This document shows positions 25,846-34,760 of a stretch of DNA of 64,000 nucleotides, piece by piece. Numbering within the stretch: position 1 is the stretch's first letter; every line of letters begins with the position of its first letter. Position numbers and translations under genes: made by a program. The notes under the pieces were generated by a model, which ran no database searches, was not told the origin of the DNA, and saw only the letters and a list, made by a program, of their open reading frames with translations. Source of the DNA: Ensifer adhaerens (GTDB lineage: Bacteria; Pseudomonadota; Alphaproteobacteria; Rhizobiales; Rhizobiaceae); NCBI RefSeq assembly GCF_002007205.1, contig NZ_LAZS01000005.1:496001-560000 (forward strand). The letters are read 5' to 3'.

Positions 25846-27024
25846 TCAAGCGCCCTGTGCGGCAAGCTCCTGCTCCGCGGCCACGGGTTGTTCCGCAGGC
25901 GGGCCGGCGTCAGCCTTCTCGATGGCGCAGGCCTTGAGGTTGCCGGTGAAGAGAACGCCGGCGACCGGCAGCGCCGGTTCGGCCGGGAACGCATCGTGCC
26001 GGATGCTGTCCCGCGGCACATGCAGCTTGTGTTCGGCCGCCTCCGCGCCTGCAGACAGAACCAGCGAACGGGTCTGCTGCATGTCGAGAAGCGTCGTTCC
26101 ATAGAGGAACTCGAAGCTCAGCATCGAGACCAGGAACTTGTAGACGCCGTCGCGAACGCCGCCCTTGAGCAGGGCTGCCCGGTGCATGTCGTCGCCCATC
26201 CGGATATCGAGCGCCGGGGTGCGCGGCTCACAGACATAGTTCAGGGCGAGCAGCATTCCCTTTTCGACCTCGAAGCGCAGCTTGTCCCGCCCGAGATCGA
26301 CCGCCGCCACCGAGAAGCGGCGGTTGCTGTACTCAACGACCGGCCGGCCGAGCCGCTTGGCGAGCCAGACACCATCGAGCGCGCGGGCGCCGGCGAAATG
26401 TTCGGGATCGACGGCCGGCGGCAGCGCCGCCGGGCGATGCGCGGCTGCAAGGGCCGGCTCCAGTTCATCCGCAATCAGATTGGCGACGATGGTCGTTGCC
26501 ACCGGCCGGGCATAATGGCCCTGATCGGAGTAAAAGCTCGCATGGCCAACCACGTCACGCCCGAAGCGCTGCATCAGCAGCCGGGAGACGTCGACGCAGA
26601 TCGTCCCGTACCATTGCGAGATGTAGTTGATGCCGGCATCGATCGAGGGGACGGCCGTCAGGAACGAACCGTTGCGGGCGCCGAAAACGAGGGTCGCGAT
26701 CTTCAGGTTCGGATTGTGCTCGCGGGCAAAGCGGATGATGCCCTCGTAGAACCGTGCCCAATGCCGGAACGGGCGGCGCTCGTCGCCGTAGACGAAAGCG
26801 TCGTTCAGCGCATATTCGATGACAAGCAGGTCGCACTCGGCAAGCTCCTGCTCGCGTATCTTGAGCTGGTAGAGCCCGAAGGCGCTGGTCGTGCCACCGA
26901 CCGCGAGATCCGCGACAATGTCGAGCTCGATGCCGCGCCGCGCCATGGTGGAAAGCAGCGAGGGCAAATAGCCGGGCTGCATGACGGTGTTGGAACCGCC
27001 GATGATCAGCGTCTTCAGCTTCAT
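25846..27024 (-). CDS. SGNH/GDSL-like hydrolase
   Basis: 392 residues. LKTLIIGGSNTVMQPGYLPS is the block I-like serine loop, ADLAVGGTTS the block II glycine region, VIEYALNDAFV the block III asparagine, and DQGHYARPVATTIVANLI the catalytic histidine block. The C-terminal 190 residues form a separate beta-rich domain (FSVAAVDLGRDKLRFEVEKG ...). Such two-domain proteins are associated with polysaccharide acylation. No signal peptide, so cytoplasmic. Confidence 0.78.
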   Translation of the reverse strand: MKLKTLIIGGSNTVMQPGYLPSLLSTMARRGIELDIVADLAVGGTTSAFGLYQLKIREQELAECDLLVIEYALNDAFVYGDERRPFRHWARFYEGIIRFAREHNPNLKIATLVFGARNGSFLTAVPSIDAGINYISQWYGTICVDVSRLLMQRFGRDVVGHASFYSDQGHYARPVATTIVANLIADELEPALAAAHRPAALPPAVDPEHFAGARALDGVWLAKRLGRPVVEYSNRRFSVAAVDLGRDKLRFEVEKGMLLALNYVCEPRTPALDIRMGDDMHRAALLKGGVRDGVYKFLVSMLSFEFLYGTTLLDMQQTRSLVLSAGAEAAEHKLHVPRDSIRHDAFPAEPALPVAGVLFTGNLKACAIEKADAGPPAEQPVAAEQELAAQGA

Positions 27025-27527
27025 GGCTTCACCGCCACAAGACCGGTCGGGGAAAGCTCGCTAGAACGCCAGGCTCCGCAGGGCGCCGCATGGCCCGGAC
27101 GCAACAGGTTGGGCGCGGCGAACCGGTACAGGTCCAGCCGGTGAATGGTTGTTGGCAAAGGCTTGTTCAAAGGAGGCATCCGTGGGTGGCGAGTAATTTC
27201 GAAAGATATTGTTGCGCTTTTCGCCATTTAGAAAATATCTGCGCGGCAGTGTCAACGTTGTGGCGAAAGTAAGATAGTAGAATTTTCAGAAGTAATGTAA
27301 TTCAAATGGTTTTATTTCAAAATTCAAACTATTGGGGTGATCTTCGTACATAGTGGAGATCACCAGGAATATTGGAAATAATACGAACAGGTGGGGCGAA
27401 AAGAGCAACCTCAACAGTGGGGCCTGCGATGAATGTCGGAGATGCGCAGCCAATCTGCGGATGAGAGCATGACTAATCGTCGCCGATCTGATGGGCCCAC
27501 GGATGGCTGGTGCCGCCCGGCGAGGGT
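27025..27527. other. A+T-rich intergenic region with inverted repeat
   Basis: About 500 bases without a gene. From 27190 to 27400 it is far more A+T-rich than its surroundings. A perfect inverted repeat GGTGATCT ... AGATCACC (27336-27364, 13-base spacer) lies inside. It may hold a promoter or regulator site; no RNA gene is recognised. Confidence 0.4.
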
Positions 27528-28109
27528 TCAGACGCGCTCGAGGAAGGCAAGCACCCGTTTGGTCAGAAGCGCCGTTGCCGCGGCATCATAGGACGGCAGC
27601 GAACTGTCGGCGAAATAGTGCTGGTCGCCCGGGTAGAGGAAGAGTTCGGCATCGTCGGCCTTCTCCACGAGTTCGCGCGCGGCGTCGATATCGCCTTCGC
27701 CGACGAAGACCGGGTCGTTGTCCATGCCGTGGACCTGCACCGGAACGCCTTCAGGCCAGGGGCCGAAGGCCCATTGGCCGCTGATCGGTATGCAGGAATA
27801 AAAGAGCAGGGCGCCGCGGGCGCCGGGGCGGGTCTGGGCGAGCTTTTGTGCCGGCAGGACGCCGAAGGAGAAGCCGGCATAGACGAGATCTTCCGGAAGC
27901 GCTTCGGCGAGGCGCACGCCGCGCTCGCGCATCGCTTCGAAGCCGGTCGCCTCGATGAAGGCAAGGCCCTCTTCGATGCTCGTGAAGGTGCGCCCCTCGA
28001 AAAGATCGGGCAGGTGCACGACATGCCCGGCAGCGCGCAGGTCATCGGCAAAGGCGTGCATGCCGGGGGTCAGTCCCTGGGCATGGTGGAACACGAGGAT
28101 TTCGGCCAT
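27528..28109 (-). CDS. Dienelactone hydrolase-family protein (serine variant)
   Basis: 193 residues, an alpha/beta hydrolase. The nucleophile elbow is VYAGFSFGVLPA, where classic dienelactone hydrolases have cysteine. Aspartate in GMDNDPVFVGEGD and histidine in YPGDQHYFAD complete the triad. Cytoplasmic. Substrate unknown; the serine suggests an esterase-like reaction. Confidence 0.85.
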   Translation of the reverse strand: MAEILVFHHAQGLTPGMHAFADDLRAAGHVVHLPDLFEGRTFTSIEEGLAFIEATGFEAMRERGVRLAEALPEDLVYAGFSFGVLPAQKLAQTRPGARGALLFYSCIPISGQWAFGPWPEGVPVQVHGMDNDPVFVGEGDIDAARELVEKADDAELFLYPGDQHYFADSSLPSYDAAATALLTKRVLAFLERV

Positions 28110-28295
28110 GGCAGCTTTTCCTTCAAACGAGCGTTCGCGCATCAATTGTATGCCGTCTCTGTAATTTCAAGCGGCGGCCCGACCGCTGGGGCGGATATTC
28201 CCTTTCCGGCGCCTGGCGGGCCTTTTGACCTCTTCTTGCCATCTTCGACCGCTTGGTTGCGGATCCTGCACCATGATTCTGGAGGGAAAACGATC

Positions 28296-29360
28296 ATGAC
28301 GAGGAAGTTGCGCATTGCCGTGCTGTTCGGTGGCCGGTCGGCGGAGCACGAGGTTTCGCTGATGTCGGCGCGCAACGTCGTCGGGGCGCTCGACCGCGCC
28401 CGCTACGAGATCGTGCCGATCGGGATCACCAAGGACGGCCGCTGGCTGCTCGTCGATCTCGAAGACGGCGCGCTGCCGCAGGCGATCCCCGCTTCGGGAA
28501 CGCAAGTGGCGCTCATCCCAGGCGGCAAGGGGCAGGCGGTTACCATCGCCGCCGATGGCCGCCAAGGGCTGCTGCCGGCGATCGATCTCATCTTTCCGGT
28601 CCTGCACGGGCCCTTCGGCGAAGACGGGACCGTGCAGGGCTATGCCGAGACGGCGGATGTCGCCTATGTCGGCTGCGGCGTCGCGGCCTCGGCGGCGGCG
28701 ATGGACAAGGCGCTGGCCAAGCGCCTGCTGGTGGCCGAGGGAATCCCGGTCGCGCGGGCAATCGCCGTTCATGAAGGCGATGCACAACCGGCCGAAGCCC
28801 TGCTCGAAACGCTGGGGCTGCCGCTTTTCGTCAAGCCGGCGCGGCAGGGATCGTCCGTCGGCGTCAGCCGCGTCAACAGCCTGGACGCGCTTCAAGCCGC
28901 GCTCGACGAGGCATTCCGGCACGACGACAAGGTGCTGATCGAGGAGTTCGTCCGGGCGCGGGAGATCGAATGCTCGGTGCTGGAGGATGCCGAAGGCCGG
29001 CTCACCGTATCGCGGCCAGGCGAGATCATTCCGGCCGAAAGCCATGGCTTCTACAGCTACGACGCAAAGTATGTCGATGCCGGCGGCGCGATCGTGCAGG
29101 CGCCGGCCGATCTCTCCGACGAGGTGATCACTGCGGCCAAGGAGATGGCCGCGCGGGCCTTCCGGGCGCTTGCCTGCGCGGGGATGGCGCGGGTGGATTT
29201 CTTCCTGCGCGCCGACGGAAGCCTGATCATCAACGAGATCAACACCATTCCCGGCTTCACCAATATCAGCATGTACGCCAAGGCGCTTGCCGCCGACGGC
29301 ATTGCCTATGAGCAAGTGGTGGAGACGCTGATCGCGCATGCGCTGAAACTGCGCGGATAG
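28296..29360 (+). CDS. ddlA: D-alanine--D-alanine ligase
   Basis: 354 residues, a full-length ATP-grasp ligase. [15 protein letters not shown] at the N-terminus, [19 protein letters not shown], the ATP-binding [15 protein letters not shown] and the metal site [14 protein letters not shown] are all intact. It joins two D-alanines for peptidoglycan precursor synthesis. The GGAGGG site lies upstream of the ATG. Isolated from the usual ftsZ-region copy, so probably a second Ddl paralogue. Cell-wall relevance is notable given the wall-degrading cargo of the prophage, but a link is only speculative. Confidence 0.92.
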   Translation: MTRKLRIAVLFGGRSAEHEVSLMSARNVVGALDRARYEIVPIGITKDGRWLLVDLEDGALPQAIPASGTQVALIPGGKGQAVTIAADGRQGLLPAIDLIFPVLHGPFGEDGTVQGYAETADVAYVGCGVAASAAAMDKALAKRLLVAEGIPVARAIAVHEGDAQPAEALLETLGLPLFVKPARQGSSVGVSRVNSLDALQAALDEAFRHDDKVLIEEFVRAREIECSVLEDAEGRLTVSRPGEIIPAESHGFYSYDAKYVDAGGAIVQAPADLSDEVITAAKEMAARAFRALACAGMARVDFFLRADGSLIINEINTIPGFTNISMYAKALAADGIAYEQVVETLIAHALKLRG

Positions 29361-29484
29361 GGGACGGAAACTCGGACCCGGATGCCGCCTTCAGGTTGCA
29401 TATCATATTAGGCATATCGCATTCATTGTGGGTTCACGTCATTCCGCGAAACTGGCGCCTGTTTCCAAACGGACAGGTGATGAG

Positions 29485-30033
29485 ATGAAGAAGATTGCCA
29501 TCGTCGTAATGGCGGCGGTTACGGCTCTTTCGGGCATCACGCCGGCGAATGCCGTGCCGGCGGTTGCCATCGAGCGGGTGCAGAAGAGCGACGTCGAACT
29601 GGTGCAGCACCGGGAATGGAACGGCGGCCACTATCGCCGGCGTCCGCCGGGCTGGCACGGCAGCTATCGCCCGCGCCCCGGTTGGGACGGCGGCTACCGC
29701 CCGCGGCCAGGCTGGCATGGCGGCTATCGACCGCGCCCTGGTTGGGACGGCGGCCACCGCTATGGCTACTATAACGGCCACCGCGGTTATCGCTACGAAC
29801 GCTACGGCTATCGCCGCCACAATGACGGCTGGTGGTACCCGCTTGCGGCCTTCGGCACCGGTGTCATCATCGGCGGCGCGATCGCCGCTCCGCCAGCGCG
29901 TCGCTACGAGACCGGCGTCAACCCGCGCCACGCCGACTGGTGCTATTCGCGCTACCGCTCCTACCGCGCCTATGACAACAGCTTCCAGCCCTATGGCGGC
30001 CCGCGCCAGCAGTGCTATTCGCCCTATTTCTGA
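29485..30033 (+). CDS. BA14K-family secreted protein with GW repeats
   Basis: 182 residues. A Sec signal peptide (1-23) is followed by tandem GW-x-G-x-Y/H-R-P-R-P units (about 58-95), a hydrophobic glycine-rich helix ([13 protein letters not shown]) and the BA14K signature [20 protein letters not shown] with terminal [10 protein letters not shown]14K proteins are lectin-like or immunoreactive surface proteins of Brucella and rhizobia. A terminator follows directly. Confidence 0.88.
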   Translation: MKKIAIVVMAAVTALSGITPANAVPAVAIERVQKSDVELVQHREWNGGHYRRRPPGWHGSYRPRPGWDGGYRPRPGWHGGYRPRPGWDGGHRYGYYNGHRGYRYERYGYRRHNDGWWYPLAAFGTGVIIGGAIAAPPARRYETGVNPRHADWCYSRYRSYRAYDNSFQPYGGPRQQCYSPYF

Positions 30034-30053
30034 GCAAGGCGCTTTGCTTGAAG

Positions 30054-30088
30054 AAGCCCGCCGGTCGCCCTGATCGGCGGGCTTTTCG
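30054..30088 (+). terminator. Rho-independent terminator after BA14K gene
   Basis: AAGCCCGCCG (30054-30063) pairs with CGGCGGGCTT (30075-30084), followed by TT and C/T. Good stem with T-rich tail. Confidence 0.8.
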
Positions 30089-30137
30089 TTTGGCGCCTGC
30101 AAGCGGGTCAAACCGCTTAGGTTTCTGAAGGGCGTTG

Positions 30138-30473
30138 TCACAGGCCGCTGCGCAGTTTTGCGCGCAATGACTTAGCGGCTGCTCTTCGGGAGTGCCTCGT
30201 CGAAGCGGTCTTTTCGCGCCCCGGGTCGTCGTCGAGGATCTTTTCCTCGCTGTCTTCGGGCAGGGCGTCGTCCGGGCTCACATTCGCCTCATCGCGGCTC
30301 GGAACCGGCGGCACGCGGCCCAGACCTCCCAACGGCAGGTCATCGCCCTGCGGCACCTGGTCGGCCGGCAAGCGCGGGATCTTGCCGATGGGTGCGACGG
30401 TCGGTTCGGCCGGTTGCGGCATGTCTTCCGGTTTCTGCCTGATATCACGTGATTTGGGGTTCGCCTTGCTCAT
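30138..30473 (-). CDS. Proline-rich disordered small protein
   Basis: 111 residues from the ATG at 30473, preceded by AAGGAGA. Rich in P, D, E and K (ADQVPQGDDLPLGGLGRVPP, DDALPEDSEEKILDDDPG), with a basic C-terminal helix (RRAAAKSLRAKLRSGL). No family recognised; probably intrinsically disordered. Confidence 0.6.
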   Translation of the reverse strand: MSKANPKSRDIRQKPEDMPQPAEPTVAPIGKIPRLPADQVPQGDDLPLGGLGRVPPVPSRDEANVSPDDALPEDSEEKILDDDPGREKTASTRHSRRAAAKSLRAKLRSGL

Positions 30474-30671
30474 CCTCGCATCTCCTTGGATTGCGCATGT
30501 CCATGGAGTAAGGCGAGGGGAGGAGAAAGGTTCCGGTGGAAGGAGCAGAGAGCGAACAAGGACCGGAAACGAAGCTGCCTTCGCCCATTCGGTGGCGACG
30601 CCAGGGCGGCGCGTCACGATCCCTCGGCCATGTCGTAATCGCAAAAGCCGCTGCGCACTTGTGCGCATGCT

Positions 30672-31047
30672 CTAGCGACCCGCGGCCGATCCCTTGCTCA
30701 CGAACATGACGGGCATGGTGAGCTTCCGCTCTGAGCCATTCATGTCGGGCGTGAAGGCCGGCAGCCGTGCTGTTTTCTTAAGCATCAACATGGCGGCCGC
30801 GTCTGCTGCCGCAAATCCCGACGATTGTCGGATCGACGACCTGCGGACGCGACCGTCCCGTCGAACGACGATTTCAACGACGACCAGCCATTCCCCGGGC
30901 CTGTTTTCTTTTGGAGCCGCGAGATTCTTCATGAAAAGCTTCCTGACCTGGCTGTCCCACTTAGTTCGTCGAGGACGGCTCGGCTGCAGCATGCAGCGGC
31001 AGTGCGGCGATGAGGCCAGCGACAAGCAGGCGGGTGAGGGATTTCAT
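30672..31047 (-). pseudogene. TonB C-terminal-like periplasmic protein, frameshifted
   Basis: The signal peptide MKSLTRLLVAGLIAALPLHA starts at 31047 but its frame stops at 30961 (PSSTN). The next frame continues WDSQVRKLF ... GEWLVVVEIVVRRDGRVRRSS and MLMLKKTARLPAFTPDM, a TonB C-terminal-type domain with no start of its own. One base gained or lost near 30960-30975 would join them. Either a recent pseudogene or a sequencing error. Confidence 0.7.
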
Positions 31048-31191
31048 GGGGGCTCTGGCAAGAATGACGTTCGGTAACGTCTGAATGATTCTCGCGGAGA
31101 TTGCAAAAGCGAAGGATGGCATGCCCTCCGCGCACAGACGGCGCGACGCAAGGCTCACATCAAGCGCTGTGTTGCTGAAGAACCTCGCGCT

Positions 31192-31323
31192 CTAGAACTT
31201 CAGCCGGGCGTCGTCATGTTCGGGAGGACGGTGCGCGTCCTTGCGGCGGAAGCCGTAGGCGAGCGCCAGCCCCAATATGGCGGAGCCGACGACGATGGCG
31301 GCGAGTGCGAAGAAATTCTCCAT
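31192..31323 (-). CDS. Single-helix small membrane protein
   Basis: 43 residues. MENFFALAAIVVGSAILGLA plus LAYGF form one transmembrane helix, followed by a charged tail RRKDAHRPPEHDDARLKF. The ribosome site GGGAGGAAAA is good. It resembles the many small membrane peptides of alphaproteobacteria. Confidence 0.65.
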   Translation of the reverse strand: MENFFALAAIVVGSAILGLALAYGFRRKDAHRPPEHDDARLKF

Positions 31324-31556
31324 GGCATTTTCCTCCCGAAGGGAAGCTTAACACAGAATGCGCGCAAACAAATGGCGCGGCACCGAGAATGCGCGTCATG
31401 GTTACTCAACGCGCGTCGGCCCGAAATGTTCAATCCGATTGGCGCCGATGCGATGCGTGTTCGGCCGAAGCTTTCGCAGAGGGCGGCTCTCCGCCGCCGG
31501 TGAGCTGAACCAGAGCTGAGCGGCGCCGGTTTCACGCTGCGGGGCCATGGGCTACG

Positions 31557-31724
31557 TCAATAGCCGCCCGAGCCTCCGCCCTGGCTCATGCCTTGGCCCC
31601 CTTGCATGCCCTGGTAGCTGGGGCTTGGAGCCGGGGCGCTGGTGCGGCTCGCCTGGTCGGTGGTGCAGCCGGCAGCCGCAAGAAGCGCTACGCAAACGGC
31701 GGCGATCAGGCATCGTCGTGTCAT
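31557..31724 (-). CDS. Small lipoprotein with Gly/Ser/Gln-rich tail
   Basis: 55 residues. MTRRCLIAAVCVALLAAAGC is a lipoprotein signal with lipobox AAGC (cysteine 20). The tail is low complexity (YQGMQGGQGMSQGGGSGGY). A GGGAGGTTCCC stretch lies before the ATG. Outer-membrane or periplasmic anchor of unknown role. Confidence 0.7.
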   Translation of the reverse strand: MTRRCLIAAVCVALLAAAGCTTDQASRTSAPAPSPSYQGMQGGQGMSQGGGSGGY

Positions 31725-32160
31725 GGGAACCTCCCGTGGTCGGGGGAGCGGCCCCTGGCCGCCGCCTCATCGAAACGGATCAACCCTGCTGCCGCCGCGA
31801 GGCCGCAGCCCCCGACACGGGCCGACGGCGCAAGCGGCTTTGCACGGCGTTTGCGATTATATCACCGATCGAGCGCATGGGCTGGAGAGGAGGGCGGAAG
31901 ACGCGATCGGGCAGCCGGGAGAAATCGAACAAAACGGAAACAAATTTTGGCGAAGGGGCTTGCCAAGCGACGGGAAGCGGGCTAAGCATATTCCATGCTG
32001 GCCGTTTCGTCATTGAAGCGGCCTTTTTGATTCCAGCATTTGGCAGGCGTGGGCAGATGTGGGGAGGCGGACGCCTGACGCTCCCTTCGGACCATCTCCG
32101 ATCGGCGCTTGCGGTCATTCCGCGCCGTTCGCCGTGAGGAAGACGAGGGACGATGTCCCG
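31725..32160. other. Intergenic, nothing recognised
   Basis: About 435 bases between the lipoprotein and the Sel1 gene. Open frames here have shadow-like composition. I see no RNA gene, hairpin or repeat. Confidence 0.3.
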
Positions 32161-32529
32161 CTATGCCTCTTGCTTGGCGACCTTGCTGGAGACGGCGCGA
32201 GCGGGCTCGCTGCGCGGGCGCGGCTGCCCGATGCTGCGCAGCCAGCGCGAGGCTTCCTTCGGGTCGCGCTCGACGCCAAGCCCCCTTTGATAGATCGTGA
32301 CCAGGCGCGCCTGGGCGGCCGGATGACCCTGGCGAGCCGCCTGTCGGTTCCAGTGTAGCGATGCGGCGTAGTGCTCCTCGCCGCCATCATTGAAATAGAT
32401 TTCGGCGAGCTTCGCCTGGGCGTCGACGTTCCCGGAAGTGGCTAATTCAAGCAACCTGGGCGAGATATTCGTGGCGGACGGCCGCGGGGTGAAAATGGTC
32501 TTCAACTTCACGAACGTGTTGCGGATCAT
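32161..32529 (-). CDS. Sel1-like repeat protein
   Basis: 122 residues. ELATSGNVDAQAKLAEIYF and AARQGHPAAQARLVTIYQRG are two Sel1-like helical repeats, and a third partial unit (VERDPKEASRWLRS) follows. Such short tetratricopeptide-like proteins mediate protein contacts. No signal peptide. It is the last gene before the phage late operon, read away from it. Confidence 0.8.
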   Translation of the reverse strand: MIRNTFVKLKTIFTPRPSATNISPRLLELATSGNVDAQAKLAEIYFNDGGEEHYAASLHWNRQAARQGHPAAQARLVTIYQRGLGVERDPKEASRWLRSIGQPRPRSEPARAVSSKVAKQEA

Positions 32530-32926
32530 CTGGCACCTGTTGCATTCATTGCATGGTTCCCGCGGCTGGACTGCTAGGCTGGAAAACTACTCAAAATCTT
32601 GAACTAATTTGGCTTTTCCCTGGCCACTGCCGGTGAAGCAGGAGCGCTTGCGATGCATTGCGCCAGACGCACCCGATACGGAGCAACCCGGTAAGCGGTA
32701 TTGATGACTGAATGCAACCTGAAGTCAAGGTTGCAGGCGTGACATCGGGCGTGACACCCAGCTTTTTCTGTGATCGGCAGTCACGCTTGCTGCCTGCCCG
32801 CCGGTCTGGCGGTCACGGATGCCGAGGCGCCGTTCGGCGGTTAAGGCGCGCCGCGCCGTCACGGCCGCCGATCCAATTTGCGCAGCAGGAGCATTTGCCT
32901 CGTGCCCACGCGCTGGAGCAAATCCC
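32530..32926. other. Late-operon control region
   Basis: About 400 bases without a gene between the divergent Sel1 gene and the small terminase. It contains the perfect inverted repeat at 32713-32735 and a nearby repeated GTGACA. The late promoter is expected here. Confidence 0.4.
32713..32735. promoter_or_regulatory. Perfect inverted repeat before terminase genes
   Basis: TGCAACCT and AGGTTGCA (8-base arms, 7-base spacer) lie about 190 bases before the small terminase ATG. A GTGAC-x-x-x-x-GTGACA direct repeat follows at about 32739-32756. Candidate operator for a late-gene activator or repressor. Confidence 0.5.
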
Positions 32927-33316
32927 ATGACAGTGAAACCTGCCAAGGACCCGAAGACCGGGCGCTTTCTGCCGAGAAGCGGTCAAGGGACGACAATCCC
33001 CCGGCCCCGCACGCGCAAGGCAGTGCGCAGCAAGCTCGGCGAGCTTTTTCTCGAAGACATGCTTTCGGCCTGGGAAGCCCGAGGTGCGGCCGCGATCCAT
33101 GCGCTGATCGAGAAGAGCCCAAACGACTTCCTGAAGACGATAGCGGCGCTGATGCCGAAGGACGTGGCGATCAATCCAAACCAGATGGGCGAGATGACGG
33201 ATGAACAACTCCTCGAGCGGATCCGCAAGCTCGACCAGACCATCAGGCCTTTCCTCGCTGCTTCGGGAGCGGATGGAACTGGCGATGGAGATCGGGCGGC
33301 GGCAGAAAACGAATAG
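32927..33316 (+). CDS. Terminase small subunit-like protein
   Basis: 129 residues. The N-terminus KDPKTGRFLPRSGQGTTIPR is the basic DNA-binding lead of many alphaproteobacterial phage terminase partners. A helical middle (LEDMLSAWEARGAAAIHALI, ...NDFLKTIAALMPKDV) and an acidic tail follow. It should recognise phage DNA and hand it to the large subunit, whose start it overlaps. Confidence 0.72.
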   Translation: MTVKPAKDPKTGRFLPRSGQGTTIPRPRTRKAVRSKLGELFLEDMLSAWEARGAAAIHALIEKSPNDFLKTIAALMPKDVAINPNQMGEMTDEQLLERIRKLDQTIRPFLAASGADGTGDGDRAAAENE

Positions 33317-34640
33317 GCTCTCCTACTACCGTCCCTATGCGAAGCAGACCGAGTTTCACGCGGCAGGCGCGCGCTTTCGCGAGCGGCTGTTCATGGCCGG
33401 CAACCAGCTCGGCAAGACGCTGGCGGGGGCCGCGGAAGCGGCAATGCACCTGACAGGCGACTATCCTCATTGGTGGGCGGGCCGACGGTTCGACCGGCCG
33501 ATCACGATGATCGGCGGCTCGGAATCGCACGAGCTGACACGCGATGGCGTGCAGCGGCTGCTCGTCGGCCCGCCAATGAGCGAAGAGGAGTGGGGCACGG
33601 GCTATCTGCCGAAATCGGCGCTTGCCGGCTGGACACGACGATCGAGCGCTTCCGGTGCGCTCGACAGCGTCACGGTGCGTCGCGCTTCGGGCGGTACCTC
33701 GACGCTGCTCTTGAAGGCTTATGAACAGGGCCGGGCGAAATGGCAGGCCAACACGGTGGACTATGTCTGGTTCGACGAGGAGCCGCCGGAAGACGTCTAT
33801 TTCGAGGGCATCACCCGCACCAATGCGACGGGCGGCTCGGTCGCCGTGACGTTTACGCCACTCAAGGGCATGAGCTCGGTCGTCAGCCGCTATCTGCTGG
33901 AACCCTCCGAGGACCGGACCGTGGTGACGATGACGATCGACGATGCCGAACATTATTCACCGGAGGAACGCGCGAAGATCATCGCGAGCTACCCGGCGCA
34001 CGAGAAGGAAGCGCGCACGAAGGGCGTGCCGACGCTCGGTTCCGGCCGGATCTTCCCGGTGACGGAGGAGCAGATCCGGGTCGAGCCCTTCGAGATCCCG
34101 CGCCACTGGGTGCAGATCGGCGGGCTCGATTTCGGCTGGGACCACCCCTTTGCGGCAGTGCTCTGCGCCTGGGATCGCGATGCGGACGTCTTCTACGTGA
34201 CCCGCTGCTACCGCGAGCGCCAGGCGACGCCGATCATCCATGCCGCAAGCCTGAAGCCCTGGGGGCCCTGGCTGCCCTGGGCCTGGCCGCATGACGGGTT
34301 GCAGCACGACAAGGGCTCGGGCGAGCAGCTGGCGGCGCAATATCGCTGGCAGGGGCTCGTGATGCTGCCCGAGCGGGCGACCTTCGATGACGGCAGCAAC
34401 GGCGTCGAGGCCGGCATCTCCGACATGCTGCAACGCATGCAGACCGGGCGCTTCAAGGTGTTTTCCACCGCCGGCGAATGGTTCGAGGAATTCAGGCTCT
34501 ACCACCGCAAGGACGGCCGGATCGTCAAGGAACGCGACGACGTGATTTCGGCGAGCCGCTACGCGCTGATGATGAAACGCTTTGCCCGGATGAAGGCGGA
34601 CAGCGCCGCCTGGGCTTTTACCGATCGGAAGGTTCTCTGA
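33273..34640 (+). CDS. terL: Terminase large subunit
   Basis: 455 residues from the ATG at 33273. Walker A is LFMAGNQLGKTLAGA, Walker B VDYVWFDEEPPEDVY, and the nuclease domain starts at IGGLDFGWDHPFAAVLCAWD with the first metal aspartate. The later acidic DGLQHDKGSGEQ and late C-terminal acidic residues complete an RNase H-like nuclease. It packages DNA through the portal and cuts it. The 3' end (AWAFTDRKVL) is copied again at 35949-36054 after a cargo gene. Confidence 0.92.
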   Translation: MELAMEIGRRQKTNRLSYYRPYAKQTEFHAAGARFRERLFMAGNQLGKTLAGAAEAAMHLTGDYPHWWAGRRFDRPITMIGGSESHELTRDGVQRLLVGPPMSEEEWGTGYLPKSALAGWTRRSSASGALDSVTVRRASGGTSTLLLKAYEQGRAKWQANTVDYVWFDEEPPEDVYFEGITRTNATGGSVAVTFTPLKGMSSVVSRYLLEPSEDRTVVTMTIDDAEHYSPEERAKIIASYPAHEKEARTKGVPTLGSGRIFPVTEEQIRVEPFEIPRHWVQIGGLDFGWDHPFAAVLCAWDRDADVFYVTRCYRERQATPIIHAASLKPWGPWLPWAWPHDGLQHDKGSGEQLAAQYRWQGLVMLPERATFDDGSNGVEAGISDMLQRMQTGRFKVFSTAGEWFEEFRLYHRKDGRIVKERDDVISASRYALMMKRFARMKADSAAWAFTDRKVL

Positions 34641-34760
34641 TCGGCCCACCGCAGACCCTGTTCCCACGCCTCGGCACATGAGGGCCGGTCGCTTTGGCAC
34701 AAGATCCCGGCTCCGCGGATGGACCCGGTGCACTTCCGCATTCAACGTCAGGAGAATTCA

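Noticed and set aside
25177-27144. Plus-strand ORF of 655 codons across the SIS and SGNH genes
   Set aside because: Shadow of two genuine genes in other frames; crosses an intergenic gap with no protein-like pattern.
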